NCBI RefSeq assembly: GCF_051390635.1
Contig: NZ_JBPODT010000001.1
Coordinates: 62,001 to 126,000, forward strand
Source: Microbaculum sp051390635
GTDB taxonomy: Bacteria; Pseudomonadota; Alphaproteobacteria; Rhizobiales; Tepidamorphaceae
Reading direction: 5' to 3'
DNA length: 64,000 nt
The notes beneath the pieces are model-generated. The model had not been told where the DNA came from, ran no database searches, and saw nothing but the letters and a program-made list of their open reading frames with translations. Shown piece by piece: positions 17,236 to 26,306 of this stretch. Numbering within the stretch: the first letter of the stretch is position 1; each line of letters begins with the position of its first letter. The position numbers and the translations under genes are program-made.

Positions 17236-18549
17236 ATGGCATCGACGATCAGCTTGATTTGGCGGCACATTGCGGATGATGCCCGGCAGTGGTGGCGCGC
17301 GATCGAGAGGGTCGCCGCGACGATCGGCGCGAAATGGCTGCGCGATGCCTGCATGACCACCCTGTTCGTGGTCGCACCGGTGGTGATTCTCTATTCCAGC
17401 CGATCCCTGCCTACGATCGTCGGTTTCGGCCTCGCGTTTGCCGTGGCATTCGCGCTCGCCGCCCATGTCACGCGCGGCGAGGCCTCGCTGGGACGCAAGA
17501 TACTCGCAAGCCTCAACCCGGCGAACCACCCGTGGTGGGTGTCGTGTACCCTGGTGCTGCTCGTCTACGCGGCCGCGTCCAGCAGCTGGGCGCTGGGCCC
17601 CGAGATGGCCCTCGAGCAGTCGATCAAGATGATCTCGATGTTCTTCGCGATCATGATCCTGCATGGACTGGCGCCTCCGCTCGAACGGCAGGCCCAACGG
17701 GTCGGTGCCGCCGTCGGCATCGCCCTGGCCGCCCTCGTCCTGATTTTCGAGCTATCGACGAACATCGGCTTTAGGACGGCGATCTACGGCCCCAATCCGG
17801 CCTACATGAACCGGTCCGTCGTCACCCTGAGCCTGCTGATGTGGCCGACGCTTGCCCTGACGACAGGGCCGTACCGGCACTGGATCCGCGCGGCCCTCGT
17901 CGTTCTGGTCGCCGTCGCCGTCTTCATTTCCAAGAGCGATTCCGCGCTGCTCGCGATCGCCGCCGGCCTGTTCGTGACCAGTCTGGCGCTGGTCTCCAAC
18001 CGGCTCGCGGCCATCGGCGTGCTCGTCGTCGCCGCCGTGGCCTTCATCGCGATGCCGCTGACCGTCCAGGTGATGGCCGATCTCGCCGCCGAAACCGGTG
18101 CCGACGCCGTGGTCAATCTCAGCACCGAGCGGCGGCTGGAAATCTGGCGCGAGTTCTCGCAGGTGGCGCTGGTGCACCCTGTCCTGGGATGGGGCCTGGA
18201 ATCCTCGCGATACTTCGGAATGTGGGACATTCCCGGCGTCGACTGGTCGATCGGCCCCGTTCACCATCCGCACAACCCGATTCTGCAGATCTGGGTCGAA
18301 CTGGGCGCCATCGGCGTCGCGCTGGCCGGCCTAATCATGATCGGGATCGTGCTGTCGATCCCCAGCCTGCCCGGGCGCCGGCGGTCCTTCGCCTACGGTG
18401 CGATAACGGCGACGCTGGCGATCTCGAGCGTCAGCCACGGTGCCTGGCAGATTTGGTGGATCTGCGTGCTGATGCTGGTCGTCGCCCTGTTCGCGGTCAA
18501 GGAGCACTACCCGGACGACACGCCGCCGCCTGCCGAAACCGCCCGATAG
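17236..18549 (+). CDS. O-antigen polymerase/ligase-like membrane protein (Wzy_C family)
   Basis: About 437 residues with roughly ten hydrophobic segments. The large loop carries the family features: SSWALGPEMALEQSIK early, STERRLEIWREF and HPVLGWGLESS, then HHPHNPILQIWVELG, matching the conserved H and R region of Wzy_C/ExoQ/WaaL proteins. It would polymerise or ligate the lipid-linked glycan on the periplasmic side. It is divergent from the aminotransferase operon and followed 111 nt later by the dehydratase gene in the same direction. Polymerase versus ligase cannot be told from the primary sequence. Confidence 0.85.
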   Translation: MASTISLIWRHIADDARQWWRAIERVAATIGAKWLRDACMTTLFVVAPVVILYSSRSLPTIVGFGLAFAVAFALAAHVTRGEASLGRKILASLNPANHPWWVSCTLVLLVYAAASSSWALGPEMALEQSIKMISMFFAIMILHGLAPPLERQAQRVGAAVGIALAALVLIFELSTNIGFRTAIYGPNPAYMNRSVVTLSLLMWPTLALTTGPYRHWIRAALVVLVAVAVFISKSDSALLAIAAGLFVTSLALVSNRLAAIGVLVVAAVAFIAMPLTVQVMADLAAETGADAVVNLSTERRLEIWREFSQVALVHPVLGWGLESSRYFGMWDIPGVDWSIGPVHHPHNPILQIWVELGAIGVALAGLIMIGIVLSIPSLPGRRRSFAYGAITATLAISSVSHGAWQIWWICVLMLVVALFAVKEHYPDDTPPPAETAR

Positions 18550-18660
18550 AGCGCAATTTTGCCGCGCTAGCGCCCGTTTTCCACTGCATAAGACTGTCAC
18601 ATACAGGTTGGACCTGAAAGCGCGCAGGGTGTAAGGACTGCGGGTTGTTTACGTCCCGAC

Positions 18661-20604
18661 ATGCTGAACCGGATGCGATTCGCCCCTAGCCCTTTGACGC
18701 CCAAGAGGCTCGCCGCCTTTACTCATGACCTGGTGATGACGGCTGCGGCTATCGTCATCGGCTATTACCTGCGCTTCGGCACGGGCGCGTTCATCTTCCG
18801 TCTCGACGACATGGCCATCCTGTTCGCGACGGTTCTTCCCTTCGCGGGCGTGGTCTACTGGGCGTTCGGGCTCTATGCCGGCATCTGGCGGTTCGCCTCG
18901 ATTCCCGACCTGATAAACATCATCAAGGCGGTGACCACGGTCACCGTGTTCCTGGTGGTGCTCGACTTTGCCTCGCGCGGCGACATCGTCGTGCCGCGAA
19001 CCATCGTGTTCTCGACCTGGTTCATCCTCTGCGCCCTGCTGGGCGGCCCGCGGATGCTCTACCGCATCTATCGCGACCAGAGGCTCCTGAAGCGCGGCCA
19101 CCGCCGGGGCCACGGCGCGATTCCCGTGCTGATCGCCGGCTCGGGGAACGAAGCCGAGATCATCATCCGCTCGCTGGAGACCAACGGCTCGGAGCTGATG
19201 ACGCCGGTCGGCATGATCTCGTCGAAACAGGCCCATGTCGGCCAGCGCATCCGCAACGTGCCGGTGCTCGGCCATTCCGAGGACCTCGAGCGCGTCGTCC
19301 AGCGCCTCACCCAGCGTGGGCAGGCGCCGCGCCGGCTGATCCTCACCAACGAGGCGCTGACCAAGGAAAAGGACATCGAGTCGCTGATCTCCACGGCGCG
19401 CAAGCTCGGCCTGAGCGTCGAGCGCCTGCTGCGGCCGGCCATGGAAGGCGCCGACGGCGACGGCCGCATCCGCCTGACCCCGATCAACATCGAGGACCTG
19501 CTCGGCCGCTCCACCCGCGAGCTCGACTACACGATGATCCGCAAGCTGGTCGCCGGCCAGCGCATCCTGGTGACCGGCGGCGGCGGCACGATCGGCAGCG
19601 AGTTGTGCCGGCAGATCGCGTCGATGAGCTGCAAGCGGCTGATGATCGTCGAGAACGCCGAGTTCGCGCTTTACGCCATCACCAAGGACCTGCAGCGCGA
19701 TTACCCCGGCGTCCCCGTCGAGGGGCGGCTGTGCGACGTGCGCGACCGCGTCAAGATCACGGCGCTGGTCGAGACGTTCGTGCCGGACATCGTTTTCCAT
19801 GCCGCCGCCCTCAAGCATGTGCCGATCGTCGAAAGACACATCGCCGAGGGCATCCGCACCAATACGGTCGGCACGGTGAACGTCGCCGACGCGGCGCGCA
19901 AGATCGGCGCCAAGGCGATGGTGATGATCTCGACCGATAAGGCCGTTCAGCCGACCTCGGTGATGGGCGCCACCAAGCGTGCCGCCGAAAGCTATTGCGA
20001 GGCGCTCGACGCCCTTGCCTACGCGGCCAGCAACCGCGTCAACGGCAACGGCAACCGCGAGACCCGCTTCATGTCGGTGCGCTTCGGCAATGTCCTGGGA
20101 TCGAGCGGCTCCGTCGTGCCGCTGTTCCGGGAGCAACTGGAACAGGGCGGCCCGATCACCGTCACCCATCCGGACATGAAGCGCTACTTCATGACCATCA
20201 AGGAAGCGGTCAGCCTGGTGCTGATGGCCTCCGCGCTCGGGCTCAACAGCCGCGAGCGCATCTCGATCTTCGTCCTCGACATGGGCCAGCCGGTCAAGAT
20301 CGTCGATCTGGCCGAGCAGATGATCCGGCTCGCCGGCTATGAGCCCAACGAGGACATCGCCATCGAGTTCACCGGCGTGCGCGAGGGGGAGAAGCTGCAC
20401 GAGGAACTGTTCGACGCCAGCGAGCCCCTGCATCCGACCTCGCTCGACGGCATCATGGCCGCGGAGCCGCGTGCGCTGGTCCCCGAGACGCTGATCGAGG
20501 AAATCAAGCGCCTGCAGGCCGCAACCAAGGACGGCGACGACGAGACCATGCTGTCGCGGTTGTCCGCCGTGGTCCCGGAATTCACCCGGCACCGGCTGAA
20601 CTGA
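18661..20604 (+). CDS. Membrane-bound nucleotide-sugar 4,6-dehydratase (WbpM/PglF/CapD type)
   Basis: About 647 residues. The N-terminus has four membrane helices (about 25-125) and a CoA-binding-like Rossmann domain (PVLIAGSGNEAEI). The C-terminal SDR domain starts VTGGGGTIGSELCRQI, continues FHAAALKHVPIVE and STDKAVQPTSVMGATK, and ends with PVKIVDLAEQMIRLAG and GVREGEKLHEEL. As in WbpM/PglF the active-site Tyr of YxxxK is Met (MGATK). It would convert UDP-GlcNAc to UDP-2-acetamido-2,6-dideoxy-4-keto-hexose, feeding the nearby aminotransferase. No clear Shine-Dalgarno precedes ATG 18661; an in-frame ATG 12 nt later is possible. Confidence 0.92.
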   Translation: MLNRMRFAPSPLTPKRLAAFTHDLVMTAAAIVIGYYLRFGTGAFIFRLDDMAILFATVLPFAGVVYWAFGLYAGIWRFASIPDLINIIKAVTTVTVFLVVLDFASRGDIVVPRTIVFSTWFILCALLGGPRMLYRIYRDQRLLKRGHRRGHGAIPVLIAGSGNEAEIIIRSLETNGSELMTPVGMISSKQAHVGQRIRNVPVLGHSEDLERVVQRLTQRGQAPRRLILTNEALTKEKDIESLISTARKLGLSVERLLRPAMEGADGDGRIRLTPINIEDLLGRSTRELDYTMIRKLVAGQRILVTGGGGTIGSELCRQIASMSCKRLMIVENAEFALYAITKDLQRDYPGVPVEGRLCDVRDRVKITALVETFVPDIVFHAAALKHVPIVERHIAEGIRTNTVGTVNVADAARKIGAKAMVMISTDKAVQPTSVMGATKRAAESYCEALDALAYAASNRVNGNGNRETRFMSVRFGNVLGSSGSVVPLFREQLEQGGPITVTHPDMKRYFMTIKEAVSLVLMASALGLNSRERISIFVLDMGQPVKIVDLAEQMIRLAGYEPNEDIAIEFTGVREGEKLHEELFDASEPLHPTSLDGIMAAEPRALVPETLIEEIKRLQAATKDGDDETMLSRLSAVVPEFTRHRLN

Positions 20605-20648
20605 CCCCGGCGGCGACAGTCGCCCCCGAAATCCGCTAGAAGGACGTC

Positions 20649-21689
20649 ATGTCCTCGCGGTTCCACCCGGTCCTCGTCAACGAGCCGTTCTCCGATCCGG
20701 GCCTGTATATCGAGCTCATGTTCGAGAAGCGGGCGATCCTGTTCGATCTCGGCGATCTGGGCGCCCTTTCGCCACGAAAACTGCTGCGGGTGAGCGACGT
20801 CTTCGTCTCCCACATGCATATGGACCATTTCTGCGGCTTCGAACGGCTCCTGCGCATCGTCCTGGGCCGCAAGCCCACGCTCAGGCTCTATGGCCCGCCG
20901 GGCTTCGTCGGGGCCGTCGGCCACAAGCTCGCCGCCTATACCTGGAACCTGGTCGAAAACTACGACACCGACCTGACGCTGGTCGTGACCGAGATCGCGG
21001 ACGGCGGCGACTGCCGCACCGTCGATTTCCGCTGCCGCGCCCGGTTCCGGCCCGAGAACGAGCGCTTCGATGCCGCCGCCAACGGTCGGCTTCTGGCCGA
21101 GACCGGCTTCTCCGTCCGCGCCGCCGTCCTCGACCACGGCATTCCCTGCCTCGCCTTCGCGCTGGAGGAACGGGCCCACGTCAACGTCTGGAAGAACCGC
21201 ATCGAGGACCGCGGGCTGCGGGTCGGCCCCTGGCTGCGCGACCTCAAGGACGCGATCCTGCGCGACGATCCCGACGATACCCCGATCCACGCCCGCTGGC
21301 GGGGCGAGGACGGCCCCGTCGAGCGTACCGTTCCCCTCGGCGCGCTACGGGGCGACGCAGCAACCGTCACCACCGGCGCCAGGATCGTCTACGTGGCCGA
21401 CGCCGCCCCGAGCGAAGCCAACATCGCCCGCATCCTCGACCTCGCAAGGGACGCGACGGTGCTGTTCATCGAGTCGGCCTTCCTCGACCAGGACGCCGAT
21501 CGCGCCAGCGAGCGCCGCCACCTCACCGCCCGGATCGCCGGCGACATCGCCGCCCGCGCCGGCGCGCAGCGCATCGTCACCTTCCACTATTCGCCGCGCT
21601 ACGAGGGCCGCGCCGACGAACTGGCGGCCGAGGCGGAGGCTGCCTTTCGCAAGGCCCGTCAGGCGCCTATGACGCCGTCTGCCCCCTGA
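20649..21689 (+). CDS. RNase Z-like MBL-fold hydrolase
   Basis: About 346 residues of the metallo-beta-lactamase fold. The zinc motif is VSHMHMDHFCGFE; additional ligands appear in VLDHGIPCLAF, YVADAAPSE, LFIESAFLD and VTFHYSPRYEGR, the order typical of the ribonuclease Z/ElaC branch. It is longer than the usual ~300-residue bacterial RNase Z and has an insertion around residues 115-140. tRNA 3'-end processing is possible but not proven. A GAAGGA lies about 5 nt before the ATG. Its 3' end overlaps the convergent cutA gene by 23 nt. Confidence 0.78.
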   Translation: MSSRFHPVLVNEPFSDPGLYIELMFEKRAILFDLGDLGALSPRKLLRVSDVFVSHMHMDHFCGFERLLRIVLGRKPTLRLYGPPGFVGAVGHKLAAYTWNLVENYDTDLTLVVTEIADGGDCRTVDFRCRARFRPENERFDAAANGRLLAETGFSVRAAVLDHGIPCLAFALEERAHVNVWKNRIEDRGLRVGPWLRDLKDAILRDDPDDTPIHARWRGEDGPVERTVPLGALRGDAATVTTGARIVYVADAAPSEANIARILDLARDATVLFIESAFLDQDADRASERRHLTARIAGDIAARAGAQRIVTFHYSPRYEGRADELAAEAEAAFRKARQAPMTPSAP

Positions 21690-21999
21690 GCCAATCGGCA
21701 TACGGAACGTTCACCGCCTCGGGCGCCAGCGTGATCATCGCCGGCACCTCGTAGGGGTGCAGCTCGGCAAGCGCCTCGAGCGCGGCCGCCAGCCGCCCCG
21801 CCCGGGTCTTCACCAGCATCACCACCTCGTCGTCGCGGGAAAGCTCGCCCTGCCATTCGTAGATCGAGACCATGCGCGGCAGGATGTTGACGCAGGCCGC
21901 CAGCCTGCGTTCGACCAGCGCGCCGCCGCAGTGCTCAGCATCTTCCAGCGTTCCGAAGGTCGTGTAGATCAGCCGGATCGGTTCGGTCCTGTCGGCCAT
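21667..21999 (-). CDS. cutA: CutA1 divalent-cation tolerance protein
   Basis: About 110 residues of the trimeric PII-like CutA family. Key segments: LIYTTFGTLEDAEHCGGALVE-type first strand and helix, LAACVNILPRMVSIYEWQGEL, MLVKTRAGR and LHPYEVPAMITL, all classical. ATG 21999 is preferred over in-frame ATGs at 22023 and 22098 because the family domain begins right after it and purine-rich GGAGG/GGAAG precede it. It overlaps the end of the convergent RNase Z-like gene and is divergent from nadK. Confidence 0.9.
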   Translation of the reverse strand: MADRTEPIRLIYTTFGTLEDAEHCGGALVERRLAACVNILPRMVSIYEWQGELSRDDEVVMLVKTRAGRLAAALEALAELHPYEVPAMITLAPEAVNVPYADWLRGQTAS

Positions 22000-22073
22000 C
22001 GCTTCCAAAGCCTCCGTTGGCATTACCCGATGTATCGCTATAGTGCCGCCAGCATTCGTCGGGAAAAAGTCGC

Positions 22074-22868
22074 ATGGCCGCGCCAGCACACCCCTCACGC
22101 AACAATTTTCGCTCGATCGCGTTTCTGGCGAGCCCGATCGACGAGGCCGAGGACGCGCACGACCGGCTGATCACCCGCTACGGCGGCGTCGATCCCGACG
22201 ACGCCGATGTCATCGTCGCGCTCGGCGGCGACGGCTTCATGCTGCAAACCCTGCACCGGTTCATGAACTCGGGAAAGCCGATCTACGGCATGAACCGCGG
22301 CTCGGTCGGATTCCTGATGAACGAGTATTCCGAGGACGACCTCATCGAGCATCTCCAGGAAGCCGAGACCGCCGTGATCCGCCCCCTTTCGATGCGGGCG
22401 ACCGACAGCGACGGCCGCGAGCACACCGCTCTCGCGATCAACGAGGTTTCGCTGCTGCGCCAGACCTATCAGGCCGCCAAGCTGCGCATCCTGATCGACG
22501 GCAAGGTGCGCCTCGGCGAGCTGATCTGCGACGGTATTCTGGTCGCCACACCGGCCGGATCGACGGCCTACAACCTGTCCGCCCACGGCCCGATCATTCC
22601 GATCAACTCGCCGCTGCTCGCCCTGACCCCGATCAGCCCGTTCCGCCCGCGCCGCTGGCGCGGCGCGCTGCTGCCGAGCGAAGCCAGGATCGACATCGAG
22701 ATCCTTGAGGCGGACAAGCGGCCGACCAATGCCGTCGCCGACCACACCGAGATCCGCTCGGTCGTCCACGTCCATGTCGAGGAAGCCAAGGGCGCCTCGG
22801 CGCTGATGCTGTTCGATCCGGGCCACAACCTCGACGAACGCATCCTGGCAGAGCAGTTCGGCTACTAG
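22074..22868 (+). CDS. nadK: NAD kinase
   Basis: Makes NADP+ from NAD+ using ATP or polyphosphate. About 264 residues, the short alphaproteobacterial form. ALGGDGFML holds the catalytic GGDG motif, followed by NRGSVGFLMNEY, the NE(V)SLLRQ segment and ATPAGSTAYNLSAHGPIIP. A GGGAAAAAG lies 4 nt before the ATG. It is divergent from cutA with a short spacer. Confidence 0.95.
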   Translation: MAAPAHPSRNNFRSIAFLASPIDEAEDAHDRLITRYGGVDPDDADVIVALGGDGFMLQTLHRFMNSGKPIYGMNRGSVGFLMNEYSEDDLIEHLQEAETAVIRPLSMRATDSDGREHTALAINEVSLLRQTYQAAKLRILIDGKVRLGELICDGILVATPAGSTAYNLSAHGPIIPINSPLLALTPISPFRPRRWRGALLPSEARIDIEILEADKRPTNAVADHTEIRSVVHVHVEEAKGASALMLFDPGHNLDERILAEQFGY

Positions 22869-23007
22869 CGTTTTTCGGACAGAACGTGGCCGTTCTGGCC
22901 GAAAAGGCTCTGGATTCTCTCGAATGCCACCGTTTCCGTTCAGCCTTCGTTAAGTCTGGCCGCGCAATTGTGTGGACGGGTCGCGTCTTTTACGGAGACG
23001 CTGAGTT

Positions 23008-23400
23008 ATGCGTAGCGACAAGGTTGACGGGGCGGAAAAGAATCACGGAGCGGTTGGTTCCGCGCGGGTCGAGATTCACCCGTCGGCCAACACTGCCGCC
23101 CAGGGGCTCATGACAGCGATGGCCGTGGAGTTCGACCGTTGGATGGCGGACGAAGTGGAGGAGCTGGCCGAGACCGTTTCGGTCGTCGCCGGCTCCGCCG
23201 AGTCCGAGCATATGCGCGGCCACCTGCATCAACTCGCCGAACAGCTCGTCCGCCAGGCCGAACTGCTCGGGTATCCCGATGTGATGCGGATCGCCGAGCG
23301 CCTCAAGCGCCAGTTCGATCCCACTGTGGCCGGGTCGCTTGTCGACCTCAGCGAGATCGATCTGCGGATCGTCGAGTTGCGCGAGATCCTGCGGCGATAG
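23008..23400 (+). CDS. Small helical protein resembling a degenerate histidine phosphotransfer domain
   Basis: About 130 residues, predicted soluble and mostly helical. The segment LHQLAEQLVRQAELLGYPDVMRIAERLKRQFD lines up by eye with the active helix of alphaproteobacterial Hpt proteins (pattern AHDLKGQGGTFGYPLV), but the phosphorylatable His position is Glu and the following Lys-Gly is lost. If the match is right, it could not carry a phosphoryl group and might bind a response regulator passively. GGAGACG precedes the ATG. It is convergent with a DUF2336 gene. Function unknown; the Hpt relation is tentative. Confidence 0.6.
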   Translation: MRSDKVDGAEKNHGAVGSARVEIHPSANTAAQGLMTAMAVEFDRWMADEVEELAETVSVVAGSAESEHMRGHLHQLAEQLVRQAELLGYPDVMRIAERLKRQFDPTVAGSLVDLSEIDLRIVELREILRR

Positions 23401-23433
23401 CCGCTTCCCTCAGGCTGCGGCGATAACCGCCCC

Positions 23434-24576
23434 TCAGGCAGCCCAGAAATAACCGCCGGTCTCGCTGCGCGCTTCCTCGCGCGCGGCCTCCGCGGCCAGC
23501 CGCCCGATCAGCGCGAAGAATTCGTCGACCTCGCCCTTCGTGAAGGACTGGTGCAGCGTCAGCGCCCGTTCGAGCATTCGCTGGCCCATGCGCACCTGCC
23601 GGCGCAGGCTTCCGTCCGGCGCGTCCTCGCGCAGCACGGCGACGACGGCGCGCAGCGCCGGCAGAGAGGCCGCAGGCAGCTTGGCACGCCGGTAGAGCGC
23701 TGCCAGGCCGCGTCCACTGCGGTCGTCGATCAGCGCCAGCACCCGTTTGACAGGCGTTCCCGACAGGACGGACAGCGCCTCCTCAACGAGCTGGACATTG
23801 CCCAGGCACAGGGCGCGGATCATCAGGGCCGGCGTCATCCGCCGCTCCGCGGCGAGCATTTCCACCAGCGAGCGCAGGCGCGCCGGCTCGCACGTCATCG
23901 CCAGGTCGACGACGGCGCGGTCGCGCGCGTCCGACATCACCTTGCCGGCACGCTCCGGCGGCATCCATTCGTGGAGCGCGACAAGCTCGCCGAGTGCCTC
24001 CGACAGGCCGTCGATCAGCTTCTGGCGCAGCGTCACCGGCAGTTCGGGCCGCTCCAGCAGCGCGTTCCGCACCGTCGCGTCGTGCCGGTGCCGGTCGACC
24101 ATGCGCCGCAGCGCCGTCACCGTAACCGTCGCACCGGGATTGTCGACGAGCGCGACGCAGGCATCCGGCCCGCCGACTTCGGCGATCGCCGCCGCCAGGC
24201 CGACGCTCACCTGCGGCCGCGTGGCGATCGCGACCCGGGCGCGCTCGTAGCCGCCGCCGACGATATCGACCAGCTCCGATTCACTGAGCACCGGCGAGCG
24301 CGATAGGATGATGGCCGCGATATCGGCTTGATCCTCGGCGAGCGCGCGAATGACCACCGGCGGCGCGTCCGGCGTATCCGCCAAGCCTTCCGCCATGACC
24401 CGGCGCACCCGGGCCGAAGGGTCGTCGAGGATCGCCGTCAAAGCGATGATCGCGTCCGCCCGGTTCCGCTCGTCCAGCTGCGCTTCCAGAAAGACGCGCA
24501 CCAGCGCCCGAACGATGTCCGCGCGTTCGGACGAATTGCCTTGCGAAAGCCTATCGAGAAAACGCCTGACAAGCAT
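23434..24576 (-). CDS. DUF2336 HEAT-like repeat protein
   Basis: About 380 residues of helical repeats typical of DUF2336, a family widespread in Alphaproteobacteria. Visible features are the N-terminal MLVRRFLDRLS, repeated DxPxARVRR/VVIRALA helices (for example ILDDPSARVRRVMAEGLAD) and a C-terminal helical segment. The first part resembles HEAT repeats used for protein-protein contacts. Biochemical role not established; some members are near motility or envelope genes. It is a single gene, convergent with the small Hpt-like gene. Confidence 0.82.
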   Translation of the reverse strand: MLVRRFLDRLSQGNSSERADIVRALVRVFLEAQLDERNRADAIIALTAILDDPSARVRRVMAEGLADTPDAPPVVIRALAEDQADIAAIILSRSPVLSESELVDIVGGGYERARVAIATRPQVSVGLAAAIAEVGGPDACVALVDNPGATVTVTALRRMVDRHRHDATVRNALLERPELPVTLRQKLIDGLSEALGELVALHEWMPPERAGKVMSDARDRAVVDLAMTCEPARLRSLVEMLAAERRMTPALMIRALCLGNVQLVEEALSVLSGTPVKRVLALIDDRSGRGLAALYRRAKLPAASLPALRAVVAVLREDAPDGSLRRQVRMGQRMLERALTLHQSFTKGEVDEFFALIGRLAAEAAREEARSETGGYFWAA

Positions 24577-24694
24577 CGACCGGTACCCTGGCTTGCGCCC
24601 GCCCGACGCCGGACGGACTATTCGACTGATGCCCTATGGTCGACGGAAACACTTAAGGAACCGTTCACCATAAAAACCAAGGTTTTTTGGGATT

Positions 24695-25696
24695 TCAGCG
24701 AACCGGCAGCGACGGATCGGCGGCCCACTGGCCGTAACCGCGCCGCCCGCCGCCTTCGCCCGCGTCACGGGCAGCGGGCAGGGATCGCGGGTCGGATGGC
24801 AGATCGGGTTGCGGATCGGCCTGGACGCGAATCGTCGCCTGTCCGGTGCGGCGGTCGGTTGCCACCGTGGCCGAACCGGGGTCGCGCGTCATGCCGTGGG
24901 CCTCGGGCTTGCCGGAAACGCCGGCCCAGAACCCGGACGCCATTCTGCCGATCGGCCCGAGCCCCTCGCTGTCCGAGCGGAACAGGCCGTGGAAGGCATG
25001 ATCCTCGGCCGACCGTCCCGGCGCGAACGCCAGATAGGTCGCGTTTTGTGGCACCGCCGGCGTCGCGTCGTAGCCGGCGGTGATCTTGGCATAGACCTCC
25101 CGGGCGCTCCGCGGACGTCCGGCGTCGTAGAAGATCGCGCGGTTGGACTTGGCGGCGGCCGGAAACCGCTCGGCGGCGGGCGTGCCCGGTGCCGTCTCGA
25201 CGAGGCGCACAAGCTCCACCGCGCCCCCCGCCCCGAGGAAATGGGCCGCGTAGAGCTCGCCCTCGCTCGCCGGCCGCCCGAGCGCCGTCTGCAGCGTCTC
25301 CGCGTTGCGGGCTGTGAACTCGCCCGCCATCAGCGCGGCCGCCTTCGGGTCTTCCCGCAGGTCCAGGATCTGCCTGCGCGCCGCCGCGTCGCTCACCGCG
25401 TAGCCGCCGCCGGTCGTCGGCTGGATCTTGTCGGCCAGCTCGCCATAGCCGTGGCGCCCGCCCGCCTGCTTGAGCATGCCGAGCCAGGTGCGCTCGATGA
25501 ACTGGAACAGCCCCGTAGCCGACGAGGTCGGGGCCTTGGCCTGCGGATCGAGGTTGGATTCGCGCTTGGCGGTCGTCTTCAGATAGTCGAGATCGACGCC
25601 CGTGCGCCGGCTTGCGTACTGCAGCGCCGACCCGACGTCGCCCGTTTTGCCGCCCGACAGGCCGCCCGACAGGCCGAATGAGGAGAAAAAGGACAT
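24695..25696 (-). CDS. Lytic transglycosylase SLT-domain protein
   Basis: About 333 residues from ATG 25696. The N-terminal lysozyme-like fold has the catalytic Glu in TTAKRESNLDPQAKA and the SATGLFQFIERTW signature, with AAHFLGAGGA further on. A long, Pro/Arg-rich C-terminal region of about 130 residues has no recognised domain. No clear signal peptide: the short Gly/Ser-rich N-terminus resembles flagellar or phage-like transglycosylases secreted by other routes. The upstream ATG at 25798 would add 34 residues rich in hydrophobics; neither start has a good ribosome site, so 25798 is possible. Confidence 0.72.
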   Translation of the reverse strand: MSFFSSFGLSGGLSGGKTGDVGSALQYASRRTGVDLDYLKTTAKRESNLDPQAKAPTSSATGLFQFIERTWLGMLKQAGGRHGYGELADKIQPTTGGGYAVSDAAARRQILDLREDPKAAALMAGEFTARNAETLQTALGRPASEGELYAAHFLGAGGAVELVRLVETAPGTPAAERFPAAAKSNRAIFYDAGRPRSAREVYAKITAGYDATPAVPQNATYLAFAPGRSAEDHAFHGLFRSDSEGLGPIGRMASGFWAGVSGKPEAHGMTRDPGSATVATDRRTGQATIRVQADPQPDLPSDPRSLPAARDAGEGGGRRGYGQWAADPSLPVR

Positions 25697-25840
25697 CGCG
25701 CGGTCTTCGTCCGCTCTTCCAAAATCGCCTATGGTGCAAGGCACCGCCGCTGTTGCGGACAGCTTGGCGAAACATGGTAAACGGGGAATTAACGGCACGG
25801 CCGTGCCTTAACGAACCGACAACGGATCGGAGGAGCTTGG

Positions 25841-26299
25841 ATGGGTGGACTTTGGTACGAGGAATTCGACCCCGGGAGGGTCTTCCAGCACGCCATCAGG
25901 CGCACCGTGACCGAGAGCGACAACGTGCTGTTCTCCTGTCTCACCCATAATCCCCAGCCGCTGCACATCGACTTCGACTTCGCCGAGAAGCACAGCGAGT
26001 TCGGCAAGCCGCTGGTCAACAGCCTGTTCACGCTCGGCCTGATGGTCGGCATCTCGGTCAACGACACCACGCTCGGCACCACCATCGCCAACCTGGGGAT
26101 GACCGACGTGCGCTTCCCCAAGCCGGTCTTCCACGGCGACACGATCCGGGTCGAGACCGAGGTGATCTCGCGGCGCGAATCGAAATCCCGCCCGGACGCC
26201 GGCATCGTCGAGTTCGAGCATCGCGCCTACAATCAGCACGGCGACCAGGTCGGCATCTGCCGCCGCCAGGCGTTCATGCGCAAGAAACCTGCGGAGTAG
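25841..26299 (+). CDS. MaoC-like hot-dog hydratase
   Basis: About 152 residues, single hot-dog domain. Hydratase motif seen as NPQPLHIDFDFAEKHSEFGKPLVNSLFT, containing the catalytic Asp/His positions. An excellent GGAGGAG lies about 6 nt before the ATG. It is 7 nt upstream of a CitE-like lyase gene, a pairing common in Alphaproteobacteria. The enzyme probably hydrates an enoyl- or mesaconyl-CoA-type thioester that the lyase then handles, but mesaconyl-CoA hydratase proper is about twice this length, so the substrate is open. Confidence 0.85.
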   Translation: MGGLWYEEFDPGRVFQHAIRRTVTESDNVLFSCLTHNPQPLHIDFDFAEKHSEFGKPLVNSLFTLGLMVGISVNDTTLGTTIANLGMTDVRFPKPVFHGDTIRVETEVISRRESKSRPDAGIVEFEHRAYNQHGDQVGICRRQAFMRKKPAE

Positions 26300-26306
26300 T
26301 TGTCCC

